Shown here in pieces: positions 35,319 through 43,354 of a stretch of 64,000 bases of DNA (position 1 is the first letter of the stretch; each line of letters begins with the position of its first letter). The stretch comes from Adhaeribacter aquaticus DSM 16391 (GTDB lineage Bacteria; Bacteroidota; Bacteroidia; Cytophagales; Hymenobacteraceae): the NCBI RefSeq assembly GCF_000473365.1, contig NZ_KI421517.1:3614634-3678633 (forward strand), written 5' to 3'. The notes under the pieces are model-generated. The model was not told the origin of the DNA. It saw only the letters and a list, made by a program, of their open reading frames with translations, and searched no databases. The position numbers and the translations under genes were made by a program.

Positions 35319-37547
35319 TTACTTTTGTTCATTTATTTCTAAAATAACACTGGTTCTTTTGGTATTTAAATTCGGGTTAAAACCTATAGTCATTAAATAA
35401 TTACCAGAATAGGCTGTTGTTCCAGTAATGGTTGATTTTGTATCCGGATATAGATTTATTTCTTTAACCGTGTACTTTTTATCGGGGTGTAAACCTTTTA
35501 GTTTAATAGGTGATAAAGTTCCCGAACCGTAACGGCTGCTGGTTTGGTAGTTAAACATAACTGCCCGGTTCTGCGCTTCATTTACATACATCAGGGAGGC
35601 GTAATCATTTTCTTGCGGGTTAGCCAGCCTGAATAAGTCTCCGTGCCAAACCAGATCGCTGATACCTTTATATGTTATAACCGCATCCTGGCAGAACTTC
35701 AGGTCTTTCGGCTCCAACTGGCTTACTACAATATCAAAGCCTAGCTTACCCATCATGGCTACATCGGTCCGGAATTTAATTGGCTGTTTTCCCCAATCCG
35801 TTACGTGGTTGTCGTGCGAAATTGCCGGGAAGAAATAAGAATATTCCCACTGAATAAATATTCTTTCCAGTGGATCGGTGTTATCGCTTAACCAAAATTC
35901 TGTAAAATATTTAAGTGCTGCATAATCCACCCGGCCACCGCCACCCGAGCACAACATCATAGGCAGGTTAGGATATTTGGCTCTGAATCTTTCCAGTACC
36001 TTATATAAACCCCGTACATATTCCACATACAGGTGCGATTGCTTTTTCAGATAAGCAGAGTGAGCATTGTAAATAACGGCGTTACAATCCCATTTGAAGA
36101 AAGCTACATTTGGGTTTTTGGTCATGATGTTGTCCAGGACGCCATAAACAAAATCCTGTACTTTGGGGTTGCTCAGGTCCAGTACCAGTTGGTTCCGATA
36201 CAGATGTTCTTCCCGGCCGGGTTGCCGTATAACCCAGTCCGGATGTTTTTCATATAATTCGCTCTTGGGGTTTACCATTTCGGGCTCTACCCAAATACCA
36301 AATTTTACATCATTATTCTGTGCTTCTTTTACTAAATATCCAATGCCATGAGGTAACTTCTGGACGTTTTCCTGCCAGTCACCTAATCCGGCTTTGTCGC
36401 TGTTGCGAGGGTATTTATTAGCGAACCAGCCATCATCCAACAAGAACATATCTACACCCAGCTTCTTAGTATCGCGGATTAGTTCAGCTAGTTTGTTCTC
36501 ATTAAAATCAAAAAAAGTAGCCTCCCAATTGTTTAATAACGTTAATCGGGAACCATTGCCCTGCATGATGCGATAGTTCCGGGCCCAGCGGTGTAATTTC
36601 CGGCTGGCATCGCCTTTGCCTTTTTCGGAATATGTATATAAAAAAGCAGGGGTGGTGAATTCCTGTTTAGGCGCCAAAGAATAATCAGAGGCAAAAGGAT
36701 TGATACCAGCAATTACCCGTAAATTATTTAAAGGATCTACTTCTAAATCTACCCGGAAATTTCCGGTCCACTCCACCGAACCATATAATATGCGGCCTTC
36801 ATCTTCGGTAGCCGGTTTGTCTAAAGATACCATAAAGGTTGGCGGCTGATATAAATTGGCACGGGTGCCTAATTTAGTGTCCAGTACTTTTATCCCTGAA
36901 GTTAACCGCACTTCTTCGGTTTGCATTTCCTTTGCCCAATCGCCGTGATAATGCTTTAACCAGTAAGAATCGGCCGAAAGATACAAATTGGCAGAAGCGT
37001 ATTTGTGCAGCGTGATATTTCCTTTTTCATTGTTTTTAATCACCGACCATTGCTCAATGACATCTTCGTTGCGGTACACCTTATAATATAAAGTAACCTC
37101 AAGGGCGTATTTAGGATCTTTTAACTTAATGCTGGTAGTAGAAACATTGTTTTCAGTGGTTTGGACCTGATGGCTTACATATTGTAGATCCAAAGAAGTA
37201 TTGCCATTGGCGTGGGTTACCTGAATAGCCGGTTCTACTAAATTCCGGGAACCAGCCGGAGTATAAGCTGAGTTTAAGATACCAGAATAATCATCGCCCC
37301 GGTGGTACATACCAGGAGCATGCTGGTATTCGCTGGCATTGTTTAGTTTGGTGCCAAAATAGATAATGCCCACCCGTTGATCTTTACCAACTTGTAAAGC
37401 CAACGCATTGTTTTGAGATTCTATTGGAATAACAGTTGTCATTTGCGCCCTTGAATAAGTACTTGCTAATAAAAGTATAGGCAGGAACAGCAAAAATGGT
37501 TTTCTCAAAAAATATTTTAATTGAGAATAATTAGCAGAAATCTTCAT
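35319..37547 (-). CDS. Secreted GH36 alpha-galactosidase
   Basis: This 742-residue enzyme should remove terminal alpha-1,6-linked galactose from oligosaccharides. After a Sec signal (1-34, ending STYSRAQ) come the GH36 N-terminal beta-sandwich and a (beta/alpha)8 barrel. Key motifs are MFLLDDGWFANK (368-378), VEPEMVNP (420-427), the nucleophile D487 in FFKWDCN and the acid/base segment SDNTDP (554-559). The export signal places it in the periplasm or outer membrane. It is monocistronic and lies 11-13 kb from the galactonate-type genes, so a link is possible but not shown. Confidence 0.93.
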   Translation of the reverse strand: MKISANYSQLKYFLRKPFLLFLPILLLASTYSRAQMTTVIPIESQNNALALQVGKDQRVGIIYFGTKLNNASEYQHAPGMYHRGDDYSGILNSAYTPAGSRNLVEPAIQVTHANGNTSLDLQYVSHQVQTTENNVSTTSIKLKDPKYALEVTLYYKVYRNEDVIEQWSVIKNNEKGNITLHKYASANLYLSADSYWLKHYHGDWAKEMQTEEVRLTSGIKVLDTKLGTRANLYQPPTFMVSLDKPATEDEGRILYGSVEWTGNFRVDLEVDPLNNLRVIAGINPFASDYSLAPKQEFTTPAFLYTYSEKGKGDASRKLHRWARNYRIMQGNGSRLTLLNNWEATFFDFNENKLAELIRDTKKLGVDMFLLDDGWFANKYPRNSDKAGLGDWQENVQKLPHGIGYLVKEAQNNDVKFGIWVEPEMVNPKSELYEKHPDWVIRQPGREEHLYRNQLVLDLSNPKVQDFVYGVLDNIMTKNPNVAFFKWDCNAVIYNAHSAYLKKQSHLYVEYVRGLYKVLERFRAKYPNLPMMLCSGGGGRVDYAALKYFTEFWLSDNTDPLERIFIQWEYSYFFPAISHDNHVTDWGKQPIKFRTDVAMMGKLGFDIVVSQLEPKDLKFCQDAVITYKGISDLVWHGDLFRLANPQENDYASLMYVNEAQNRAVMFNYQTSSRYGSGTLSPIKLKGLHPDKKYTVKEINLYPDTKSTITGTTAYSGNYLMTIGFNPNLNTKRTSVILEINEQK

Positions 37548-37932
37548 TAATCAGAACTAAATAAATAGGTTATAGAAGTTTTAAAGGAACCAGATAAAAG
37601 AGTTCGCAAGTTATTAGATTGATTTAACTATTGTGATAAACAAAATTAGAAATGTGCTTTTTGTATTATAATTAGTTAAATAAATGAAAACTACCATCTT
37701 TCTTTTTACAATCTAATTCTAAAATATTAGGATTTAAGAGACGTTATTACCCAAAATTAACTTTCGGCTAGAAATAAGGCACGCTTTTAAAGTAGATTTT
37801 GTTTTGGAGCGACAGTTTTATTCGCAAAAGCTTGAACCAGAAAGAAATTTGAGAAATAAAATAAATCTTCATTTTCTCTTCATCTTGACTTAATAGTTTT
37901 GGCTTATTAATTAATAAAACTTAAACAAAGCC
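37548..37932. other. AT-rich intergenic region, 385 bases
   Basis: No coding region is supported. The alpha-galactosidase (minus) and the repeat protein gene (plus) diverge from it, so it must hold both promoters. The only recognisable element is TAGTTTTG at 37894-37901. Confidence 0.5.
37894..37901 (+). promoter_or_regulatory. Candidate -7 element of the NHGQ-repeat gene
   Basis: TAGTTTTG fits TAnnTTTG, 31 bases before the ATG at 37933. There is no good -33 TTG at the usual spacing. Confidence 0.4.
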
Positions 37933-39270
37933 ATGAAAAAAATAACTCTTTTAGTAGCTGTTCTGATGACCACTGCTACCGCTTTTGCGCAAAACTCTAA
38001 AACTGAAGTTAATGCTAATGCCACTCATAAAACAGAGGTTTCGGCCACCGGTAAACACAAAAAAGTAAACGCTGGCGCAGAGTCGGCAACTACTGTTAGT
38101 GCAACTTCTGAGACCTCAATAAATAATCATAATCAGGGTTTAGCAAAAGAAGAAAGTCTTTCTAAAGCGAAAGTTGCTAAAGCTGAGATGAAGGAAGAAA
38201 CTGCCAGTTTGAAGGAAAGCGCCAAAAACAAAAAAGAAAGCTTAAAAAATAAAACTACGAATGAGAATAATACCCAGGCAACGATAGAAGTGGTCCAAAG
38301 CACAGAGACCTCTGCTTCGGCAAATGGTAAAGCTTCCGCAGAAAATCACGGCCAGGCGGTTTCGGAGGTAGCACATAAAACAAAAGGATCGGCAGAAACG
38401 AAAGGCCAGGCGCTAGAAAACAAAGGCCGGGTAGCGGCTGAGAAAACAGAAAGAGCCGGGCAAAAAGTGGCAACTGAAACGCAGGCTACTTTAGCAGGAA
38501 CAGTCGAAAATACCAATAACCTGGCTAACAGCACCCAGGTGGCAGCTGAAGCACAGGGGAATGCCGCTTTATCCACTGGTCAAACTACTGCTGATGTAGC
38601 TCACCAAACTACTATTAATGCGGCTGTGCAAGGCAAAGCATCAGTAGAAAATCATGGCCAGGCCGTAGCTGAAAGTGCTCAGAATACAGGTATGTTTTTC
38701 TTTAGCAAAGGCAAACAAGCGAAAGCAAAAGCAGAAAATGCGGCGACTGATATTTACCAATCAAGCGAAGCAACAGTTGCTGGCCAGGTAGGAGCAACTC
38801 AAAATACGGGATCCGAAACAGTAAATCAGTTTTCTGACCTGAATGCTTCTTTTACTAATGAAGTAGCTATGGAAGGTAATGCTTTCGTGCAGGCTGGAAG
38901 ACCTCAGCAAAATGGTGGAGAAAAAAGAAAAAATAAAAAAGACAAAATAGAAGCTGAAAAAGAAAACCACGGCCAAAAGGTTTCGGGCGTTGCGCATGAT
39001 GCAGAAGCTGAAGGATCAGCAAATGGCCATTTGGTAAAAGAAGTGGCTACCGCTAAACGCCAGGACAAACCGGTTAAAGTAGAAGCTGGTGCCGTAACTG
39101 GATCAGCTGCCAGAGTAACCGGTGCTGGTCGGGTATTATCGGCTGGTCGGCCACAAGGTGCTGGTCGTCCGGTAAATGTTGGTCAGACGGTGAATTCAGC
39201 TAGTGGTGCAGTAAAAGTAAATAATGGAGCTAATGTAAAAGTAGGCAACATTATTAAAGTTGGAAAATAA
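37933..39270 (+). CDS. Secreted Ala/Lys/Glu-rich protein with NHGQ repeats
   Basis: This 445-residue protein has a Sec signal (MKKITLLVAVLMTTATAFAQ) and a very biased composition rich in Ala, Lys, Glu, Gly, Asn and Thr, with no cysteine. A repeated module carries the core NHGQ: NNHNQGLAKE (64-73, degenerate), ENHGQAVSEVAHKT (137-150), ENHGQAVAESAQNT (239-252) and ENHGQKVSGVAHDA (344-357), about 72-105 residues apart. Between them are helix-prone stretches resembling LEA-type or apolipoprotein-like repeats. The C-terminus (395-415) has AGR repeats. I do not recognise a family. It precedes an outer-membrane-type protein and a two-component system. Confidence 0.75.
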   Translation: MKKITLLVAVLMTTATAFAQNSKTEVNANATHKTEVSATGKHKKVNAGAESATTVSATSETSINNHNQGLAKEESLSKAKVAKAEMKEETASLKESAKNKKESLKNKTTNENNTQATIEVVQSTETSASANGKASAENHGQAVSEVAHKTKGSAETKGQALENKGRVAAEKTERAGQKVATETQATLAGTVENTNNLANSTQVAAEAQGNAALSTGQTTADVAHQTTINAAVQGKASVENHGQAVAESAQNTGMFFFSKGKQAKAKAENAATDIYQSSEATVAGQVGATQNTGSETVNQFSDLNASFTNEVAMEGNAFVQAGRPQQNGGEKRKNKKDKIEAEKENHGQKVSGVAHDAEAEGSANGHLVKEVATAKRQDKPVKVEAGAVTGSAARVTGAGRVLSAGRPQGAGRPVNVGQTVNSASGAVKVNNGANVKVGNIIKVGK

Positions 39271-39281
39271 TTAAATAATCT

Positions 39282-39321
39282 ATGTTAAGCAGCTGTCAAA
39301 TAGTAAACAGCTGCTTAACAT
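39282..39321. terminator. 15-bp perfect inverted repeat between genes, without U run
   Basis: The arms 39282-39296 and 39307-39321 are perfectly complementary with a 10-base loop. It lies 11 bases after the stop of the NHGQ-repeat gene. No T run follows, so it may be a weak terminator, an mRNA processing site or a 3' stabiliser. An ATG at 39320 overlaps the right arm. Confidence 0.6.
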
Positions 39322-39349
39322 GGTTTCGCAAAAGAGAAACCTAATGGTA

Positions 39350-40336
39350 ATGAAAAAGCATTTAATACTCCTGATTTTATTGGTTTGGGTATGGGTAATG
39401 CCAAAAGCAGTGAAAGCTAATGCGACCTTGGAAAAAGGTAAACCGGGTGTACAAAGTATCCAGGCCGATACCATTTATAAAAAGGGTACCTGGAGCGTAG
39501 GATTGGAAACTGCCAATAATTCTTCATTTTACGGGCGGTATACTTTAACCAAATATCCTTACGTAGCTGGTACTTTAACCTATGTACATCAATCCGGGTT
39601 ATGGGCTTCTGCCACCTCTTACCAATTGTTTAACACGGATAAGGCCATTGATGAAACGGATTTATCTTTAGGCTATACCTTTAAAATGGGTAAGCGGGCT
39701 AACGGGAATTTAAGTTATTCCCGGTTTATTTTCAGTAAAAATAACCCCTTAATTAAATCCGTGGTGGCAAATATTGCTACGGCCAACGCTACCTTGGATT
39801 GGAATATTTTATTTACCAGCCTGACTACGAGTTATATTTTTGGCGGCACACATGATGTATTTGTGGTATTGGATAACTCCCGGTACCTAGGTTTAAATAA
39901 GTTGTGGGGAGGAAAAACCCCAATTGGTATTGATCCCAAAATTAGTATTATAAGCGGTACTCAACGGTTTTCCGAAACCTATACCACCACTGTGGTGGAA
40001 GAAAGAAAAAATCAGGGAAATGGTAATGGGAATAATAACAATAACAATCCTATAGGCGGCGTATTGGATCCGCTGCTGCCCGGTAATGGTAACGGCAATA
40101 ATGGAAATAATAATGGTAACAATGGAACTACCACTACCACCACCACGACGACTACCACCACTACTCAAAGTAAATTTAATTTACTAAATTATGACTTAAA
40201 GCTTCCAGTTGTTATAACCTTGGGTAGCTTCGAAATAGAACCCGCCTATCGCTATTTAATCCCTGTTAATAAGCTTTCCGGAGACGAATCCAGGGCCCAA
40301 TCTTTTTATCAGCTTAACTTAACTTATAGTTTTTAA
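39350..40336 (+). CDS. Secreted outer-membrane-type protein with Asn/Gly and Thr tracts
   Basis: From the ATG at 39350 this 328-residue protein has a Sec signal (MKKHLILLILLVWVWVMPKAVKA). Strand-rich segments such as GTWSVGLETANNSSFYGRYTL and LSLGYTFKMGKRANGNLSYSRF look like a beta barrel. A low-complexity insert of Asn/Gly repeats followed by about 13 Thr separates the last strands, which end SFYQLNLTYSF. The reading frame is open from 39320, but that ATG sits in a hairpin and the later start gives a proper signal peptide. It is 13 bases upstream of a two-component operon, with which it may be co-transcribed. Function unknown. Confidence 0.72.
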   Translation: MKKHLILLILLVWVWVMPKAVKANATLEKGKPGVQSIQADTIYKKGTWSVGLETANNSSFYGRYTLTKYPYVAGTLTYVHQSGLWASATSYQLFNTDKAIDETDLSLGYTFKMGKRANGNLSYSRFIFSKNNPLIKSVVANIATANATLDWNILFTSLTTSYIFGGTHDVFVVLDNSRYLGLNKLWGGKTPIGIDPKISIISGTQRFSETYTTTVVEERKNQGNGNGNNNNNNPIGGVLDPLLPGNGNGNNGNNNGNNGTTTTTTTTTTTTTQSKFNLLNYDLKLPVVITLGSFEIEPAYRYLIPVNKLSGDESRAQSFYQLNLTYSF

Positions 40337-40349
40337 TTTTATAAAATTT

Positions 40350-41024
40350 ATGCATGTACTAATTGTAGAAGACGAAGTAAGCTTAGCAAACGAATTGGTA
40401 CATTTTCTGTCAACGGAGCACTATAAATGCGATTGGGCCGATACCGGCCGGGATGCTTCGGAGAAAATAGCCGTAAATTTGTATGATTTTATTTTGTTGG
40501 ACCTGGGTTTGCCAGATTATAACGGTTTAGATTTATTGGCAGAAGCTAAAAAACTGGAACACGATCCTGGTATTATAATTTTAACCGCACGAGGTTCTTT
40601 AGAAGACAGAATACATGGTCTTGGTTTGGGTGCTGATGATTATTTGCCTAAACCTTTTTCCTTACTGGAATTGCAGGCCCGTATGCAGGCAGTGGTCCGG
40701 CGTAAATTCAAGGTGAAAACCTCTGTTATTCCTTTTCATAATTTTGAATTGGACACCGAAACTCGTAAAGTGGGGCATAATGGGAAAGAAATAGCCTTAA
40801 CCAAAAAAGAGTTTGATTTGTTGCATTACCTGGTGTTGCACAAAAACCGGATTCTGACCCGATTACAGCTTACTGAACATATTTGGGGCAATATTTTGGA
40901 AGATGATTATGATTCTAATTACATTGATGTGCACATTAAAAACCTGCGCAAAAAACTTTCGGCCTTTGCTTCTACAGATTGGCTTGAAACCGTGCGCGGC
41001 GTAGGGTACCGGTTAACTATCTAA
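40350..41024 (+). CDS. OmpR-family response regulator
   Basis: This 224-residue regulator has a receiver domain (acidic E7/D8, phosphoacceptor D51 in LLDLGLPD, switch T79, K101 in YLPKPF) and a winged-helix DNA-binding domain (about 128-222) with ALTKKEFDLLHYLVLHKNRILTR and VHIKNLRKKL. The sensor kinase gene follows after 1 base, so this is a cognate pair. The upstream outer-membrane-type gene is close (13 bases) and may be a target or sensor partner; that is inference. Confidence 0.95.
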   Translation: MHVLIVEDEVSLANELVHFLSTEHYKCDWADTGRDASEKIAVNLYDFILLDLGLPDYNGLDLLAEAKKLEHDPGIIILTARGSLEDRIHGLGLGADDYLPKPFSLLELQARMQAVVRRKFKVKTSVIPFHNFELDTETRKVGHNGKEIALTKKEFDLLHYLVLHKNRILTRLQLTEHIWGNILEDDYDSNYIDVHIKNLRKKLSAFASTDWLETVRGVGYRLTI

Positions 41025-41025
41025 C

Positions 41026-42345
41026 ATGCGGCTTCAATCTAAACTTACTTTATTTAGCGCTGCCTCCAAAATTACAATTCTGCTATTATTGGTGTTGCTT
41101 TTACCGCCTCTTATACACAAAGTGGCTTTGCGTAATACTGATAACCGCTTAAAAGAAAAAAAAGACCGGGTACTCCAAATAATAGAGGAGCAGGGCATTG
41201 AACAATTTATTTCGGAAGGAGATAACGGGGCATATGGTAGTTACAACCTGCTAAAAGAAGAATTTATTTCTATTGAAGAAGTTAATCCTGGTACAGCAGC
41301 GGATACTATAGAAAATAGCTTGCGCAAGGTCGAAAACGAAGTTGTGGAGTATCGGGTACTAAGCCTGACCTTTGAAATGGTGGGCGGCGAGACGTACCTC
41401 TTGGAAATTGGCCGTAGTTTGGCAACAATACGAGAAGGAGGTGATACGTTGCAGAAATATGCGCTTTACTTTTTAGTAGCGGTTGTTTTACTTACTGTAT
41501 TTATAGATCTGGCTTTTAGTAAAATTATTCTCCAACCATTTACTTTAATTGTAAAACGGTTGCAGCGGATAGGCCACCCCGGTACCTTTAAGCCCCAGCA
41601 GCTACGTACCTCTACTGATGATTTTATTTACCTGAACAATACCATAAACAGCATGATGGGCCAAATTCAGCATGCTTTCTTAAAAGAAAAAGAATTTATT
41701 GGTAACGTTTCCCATGAATTATTAACGCCCATTTCTATCTTACAAACCCGGTTAGAAAATTTATTATCCGATCCTACCATGCCTGAGCATTTGCTCGAAA
41801 AGCTGGTTGATAATCAAAAAACCCTGCACCGGTTGAAAAGTATTATCCAGGCTTTATTGCTTATTTCCCGGATTGAAAACGAGCAGTATCTTAAAAATGA
41901 ACCGGTAAATATAAAACAGCTGGCAGAAGACGTGGTGGAGGAGATTGCTGAAAGAGCGGAAGTAAGAGATATTAGCCTGGAAATGGATTTAAAAGATACT
42001 TGGGTATTAAAAGAAGCTAATTATTCTTTATTATTTACTATGTTATTTAATGTGGTAAATAATGCTATTAAGTATAACCGAAATCAAGGCAAAATTTTGG
42101 TTTCGGGTCAACAGGTAAAAGATACATATGAATTATGTATCACGGATACCGGCGTTGGGATTCCGGAAGAACAAGTGCCTCATATTTTTAGCCGGTTTAA
42201 ACGCTTACATGCCCCGGATGGTGAAAGTCACGGTTTAGGGTTACCTATTGTGCAAACGGTAGCTCAATTCCATAAATTAAAGTTAACCGTCAATTCTGTT
42301 CTGAATCAGGGTACCACCTTTTGTTTCAGTTTCCCGAAAGCCTGA
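41026..42345 (+). CDS. Two-component sensor histidine kinase
   Basis: This 439-residue membrane kinase has a first helix (about 17-32), a periplasmic domain of about 110 residues and a second helix (about 145-162). It then has the H box FIGNVSHELLTP (phosphorylated H230), the N box NVVNNAIKYNRN, and G boxes DTGVGIPEEQ and HGLGLPIV. A linker in HAMP position (170-215) is present but weak. It is the partner of the OmpR-type regulator 1 base upstream. The signal sensed is unknown. Confidence 0.95.
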   Translation: MRLQSKLTLFSAASKITILLLLVLLLPPLIHKVALRNTDNRLKEKKDRVLQIIEEQGIEQFISEGDNGAYGSYNLLKEEFISIEEVNPGTAADTIENSLRKVENEVVEYRVLSLTFEMVGGETYLLEIGRSLATIREGGDTLQKYALYFLVAVVLLTVFIDLAFSKIILQPFTLIVKRLQRIGHPGTFKPQQLRTSTDDFIYLNNTINSMMGQIQHAFLKEKEFIGNVSHELLTPISILQTRLENLLSDPTMPEHLLEKLVDNQKTLHRLKSIIQALLLISRIENEQYLKNEPVNIKQLAEDVVEEIAERAEVRDISLEMDLKDTWVLKEANYSLLFTMLFNVVNNAIKYNRNQGKILVSGQQVKDTYELCITDTGVGIPEEQVPHIFSRFKRLHAPDGESHGLGLPIVQTVAQFHKLKLTVNSVLNQGTTFCFSFPKA

Positions 42346-42427
42346 TTTACTTATTTTATTTCTTTTTTATTTCCGTAAAAAACATTTTCTATTTTACAGG
42401 TAGCTTAATAAACCCAAAATAACGGAA

Positions 42428-43303
42428 ATGAAAATAGGATTTATAGGTTTAGGAATAATGGGTAGCCGAATGGCTGCCAATTTACAAAAAGCAGGTCATG
42501 AATTAGTAATTTATAACCGAACAGCAGCTAAAGCCGATTTATTGGTTTCGGGGGGAGCAACTTGGGCCGATTCTCCGGAAAGAGTAGGGCAGGCATGCCG
42601 CCTGGTTATTACTATGTTATCTACCCCGGAAGCAGTGGAGGAAGTGGCTCTAGGGTACGATGGGTTTTTAAAAGCCTTACCTGGTAATTCTTTATGGATA
42701 GATTGCAGCACAGTTAATCCTTCTTTTACTAAAAAAATGGCTCTGCATGCAAACAAGATGGGGCACCGCTTTCTGGATGCACCTGTAGCTGGTTCCTTAA
42801 TTCCGGCGGAAAAAGGGGAGTTGTTGTTTTATGTGGGTGGTGCTGAAAATGATTTGAATCAGGTTCGGGAATTACTGGAGGTAATGGGAAAAGCTACGAT
42901 TCATGTAGGAGAGGAAAATGGAGCCGGCACCAGTATGAAGATGGTCAATAATATGCTGTTGGCGCAGGCCATGGTTGCCTTTGCCGAGGCATTTAGTTTA
43001 GGTACTTCTCTGGGTATTTCAGAAGAAATGCTGTATCAGACTTTATTAAACGGACCAACTGCAGCCCCTTTTTTAAAACTCAAACAACCTAAAATTACTA
43101 AGCGGGATTTTTCTGCCGAATTTCCATTGGCATGGATGCAAAAAGACCTGCATTTGGCCAGTCTTACCGCTTATGAACAAAAGGTGGCGGTACCCTCGCT
43201 GCAAATTACCAAAGAATTATATGCTTTAGCCCAGCAGTCGGGTTTGGGAGAAGAAGATTTTTCAGCAATTGTAAAGCTGTTAAAGCCAGATCTTATTAAG
43301 TAG
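42428..43303 (+). CDS. NAD(P)-dependent beta-hydroxyacid dehydrogenase
   Basis: This 291-residue protein belongs to the 3-hydroxyisobutyrate/tartronate-semialdehyde/GLYR1 reductase family. The Rossmann motif is GLGIMG (7-12). NRTAAK (30-35), with Arg after the second strand, suggests NADPH use. The substrate-binding motif reads DAPVAGSL (117-124) instead of the usual DAPVSGG, and the catalytic lysine is K171 in GAGTSMKMVNNML. Substrate could be a succinic, glyoxylic or tartronic semialdehyde. It lies 82 bases after the sensor kinase and is followed by a shared terminator. Confidence 0.9.
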   Translation: MKIGFIGLGIMGSRMAANLQKAGHELVIYNRTAAKADLLVSGGATWADSPERVGQACRLVITMLSTPEAVEEVALGYDGFLKALPGNSLWIDCSTVNPSFTKKMALHANKMGHRFLDAPVAGSLIPAEKGELLFYVGGAENDLNQVRELLEVMGKATIHVGEENGAGTSMKMVNNMLLAQAMVAFAEAFSLGTSLGISEEMLYQTLLNGPTAAPFLKLKQPKITKRDFSAEFPLAWMQKDLHLASLTAYEQKVAVPSLQITKELYALAQQSGLGEEDFSAIVKLLKPDLIK

Positions 43304-43321
43304 TTTGGTTTTAAGCGGAGG

Positions 43322-43354
43322 ATTAACAGACTAAGAAAACCTTAGTCTGTTAAT
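43322..43354. terminator. Bidirectional hairpin overlapping the end of the MHS transporter gene
   Basis: A perfect 14-bp stem (43322-43335 with 43341-43354) with a 5-base loop lies between convergent genes. Its right arm covers the last codons and stop of the transporter gene on the minus strand. Confidence 0.75.

Noticed and set aside
38255-38997. Open frames on the minus strand within the NHGQ-repeat gene
   Set aside because: They result from the biased codon usage of the real gene on the plus strand; their translations are Ser/Leu/Phe-rich with no domain or start context.
40110-40170. Trinucleotide tract as a CRISPR or pure microsatellite
   Set aside because: It lies inside an open coding frame, codons are mixed, and there are no spacers between equal repeats.
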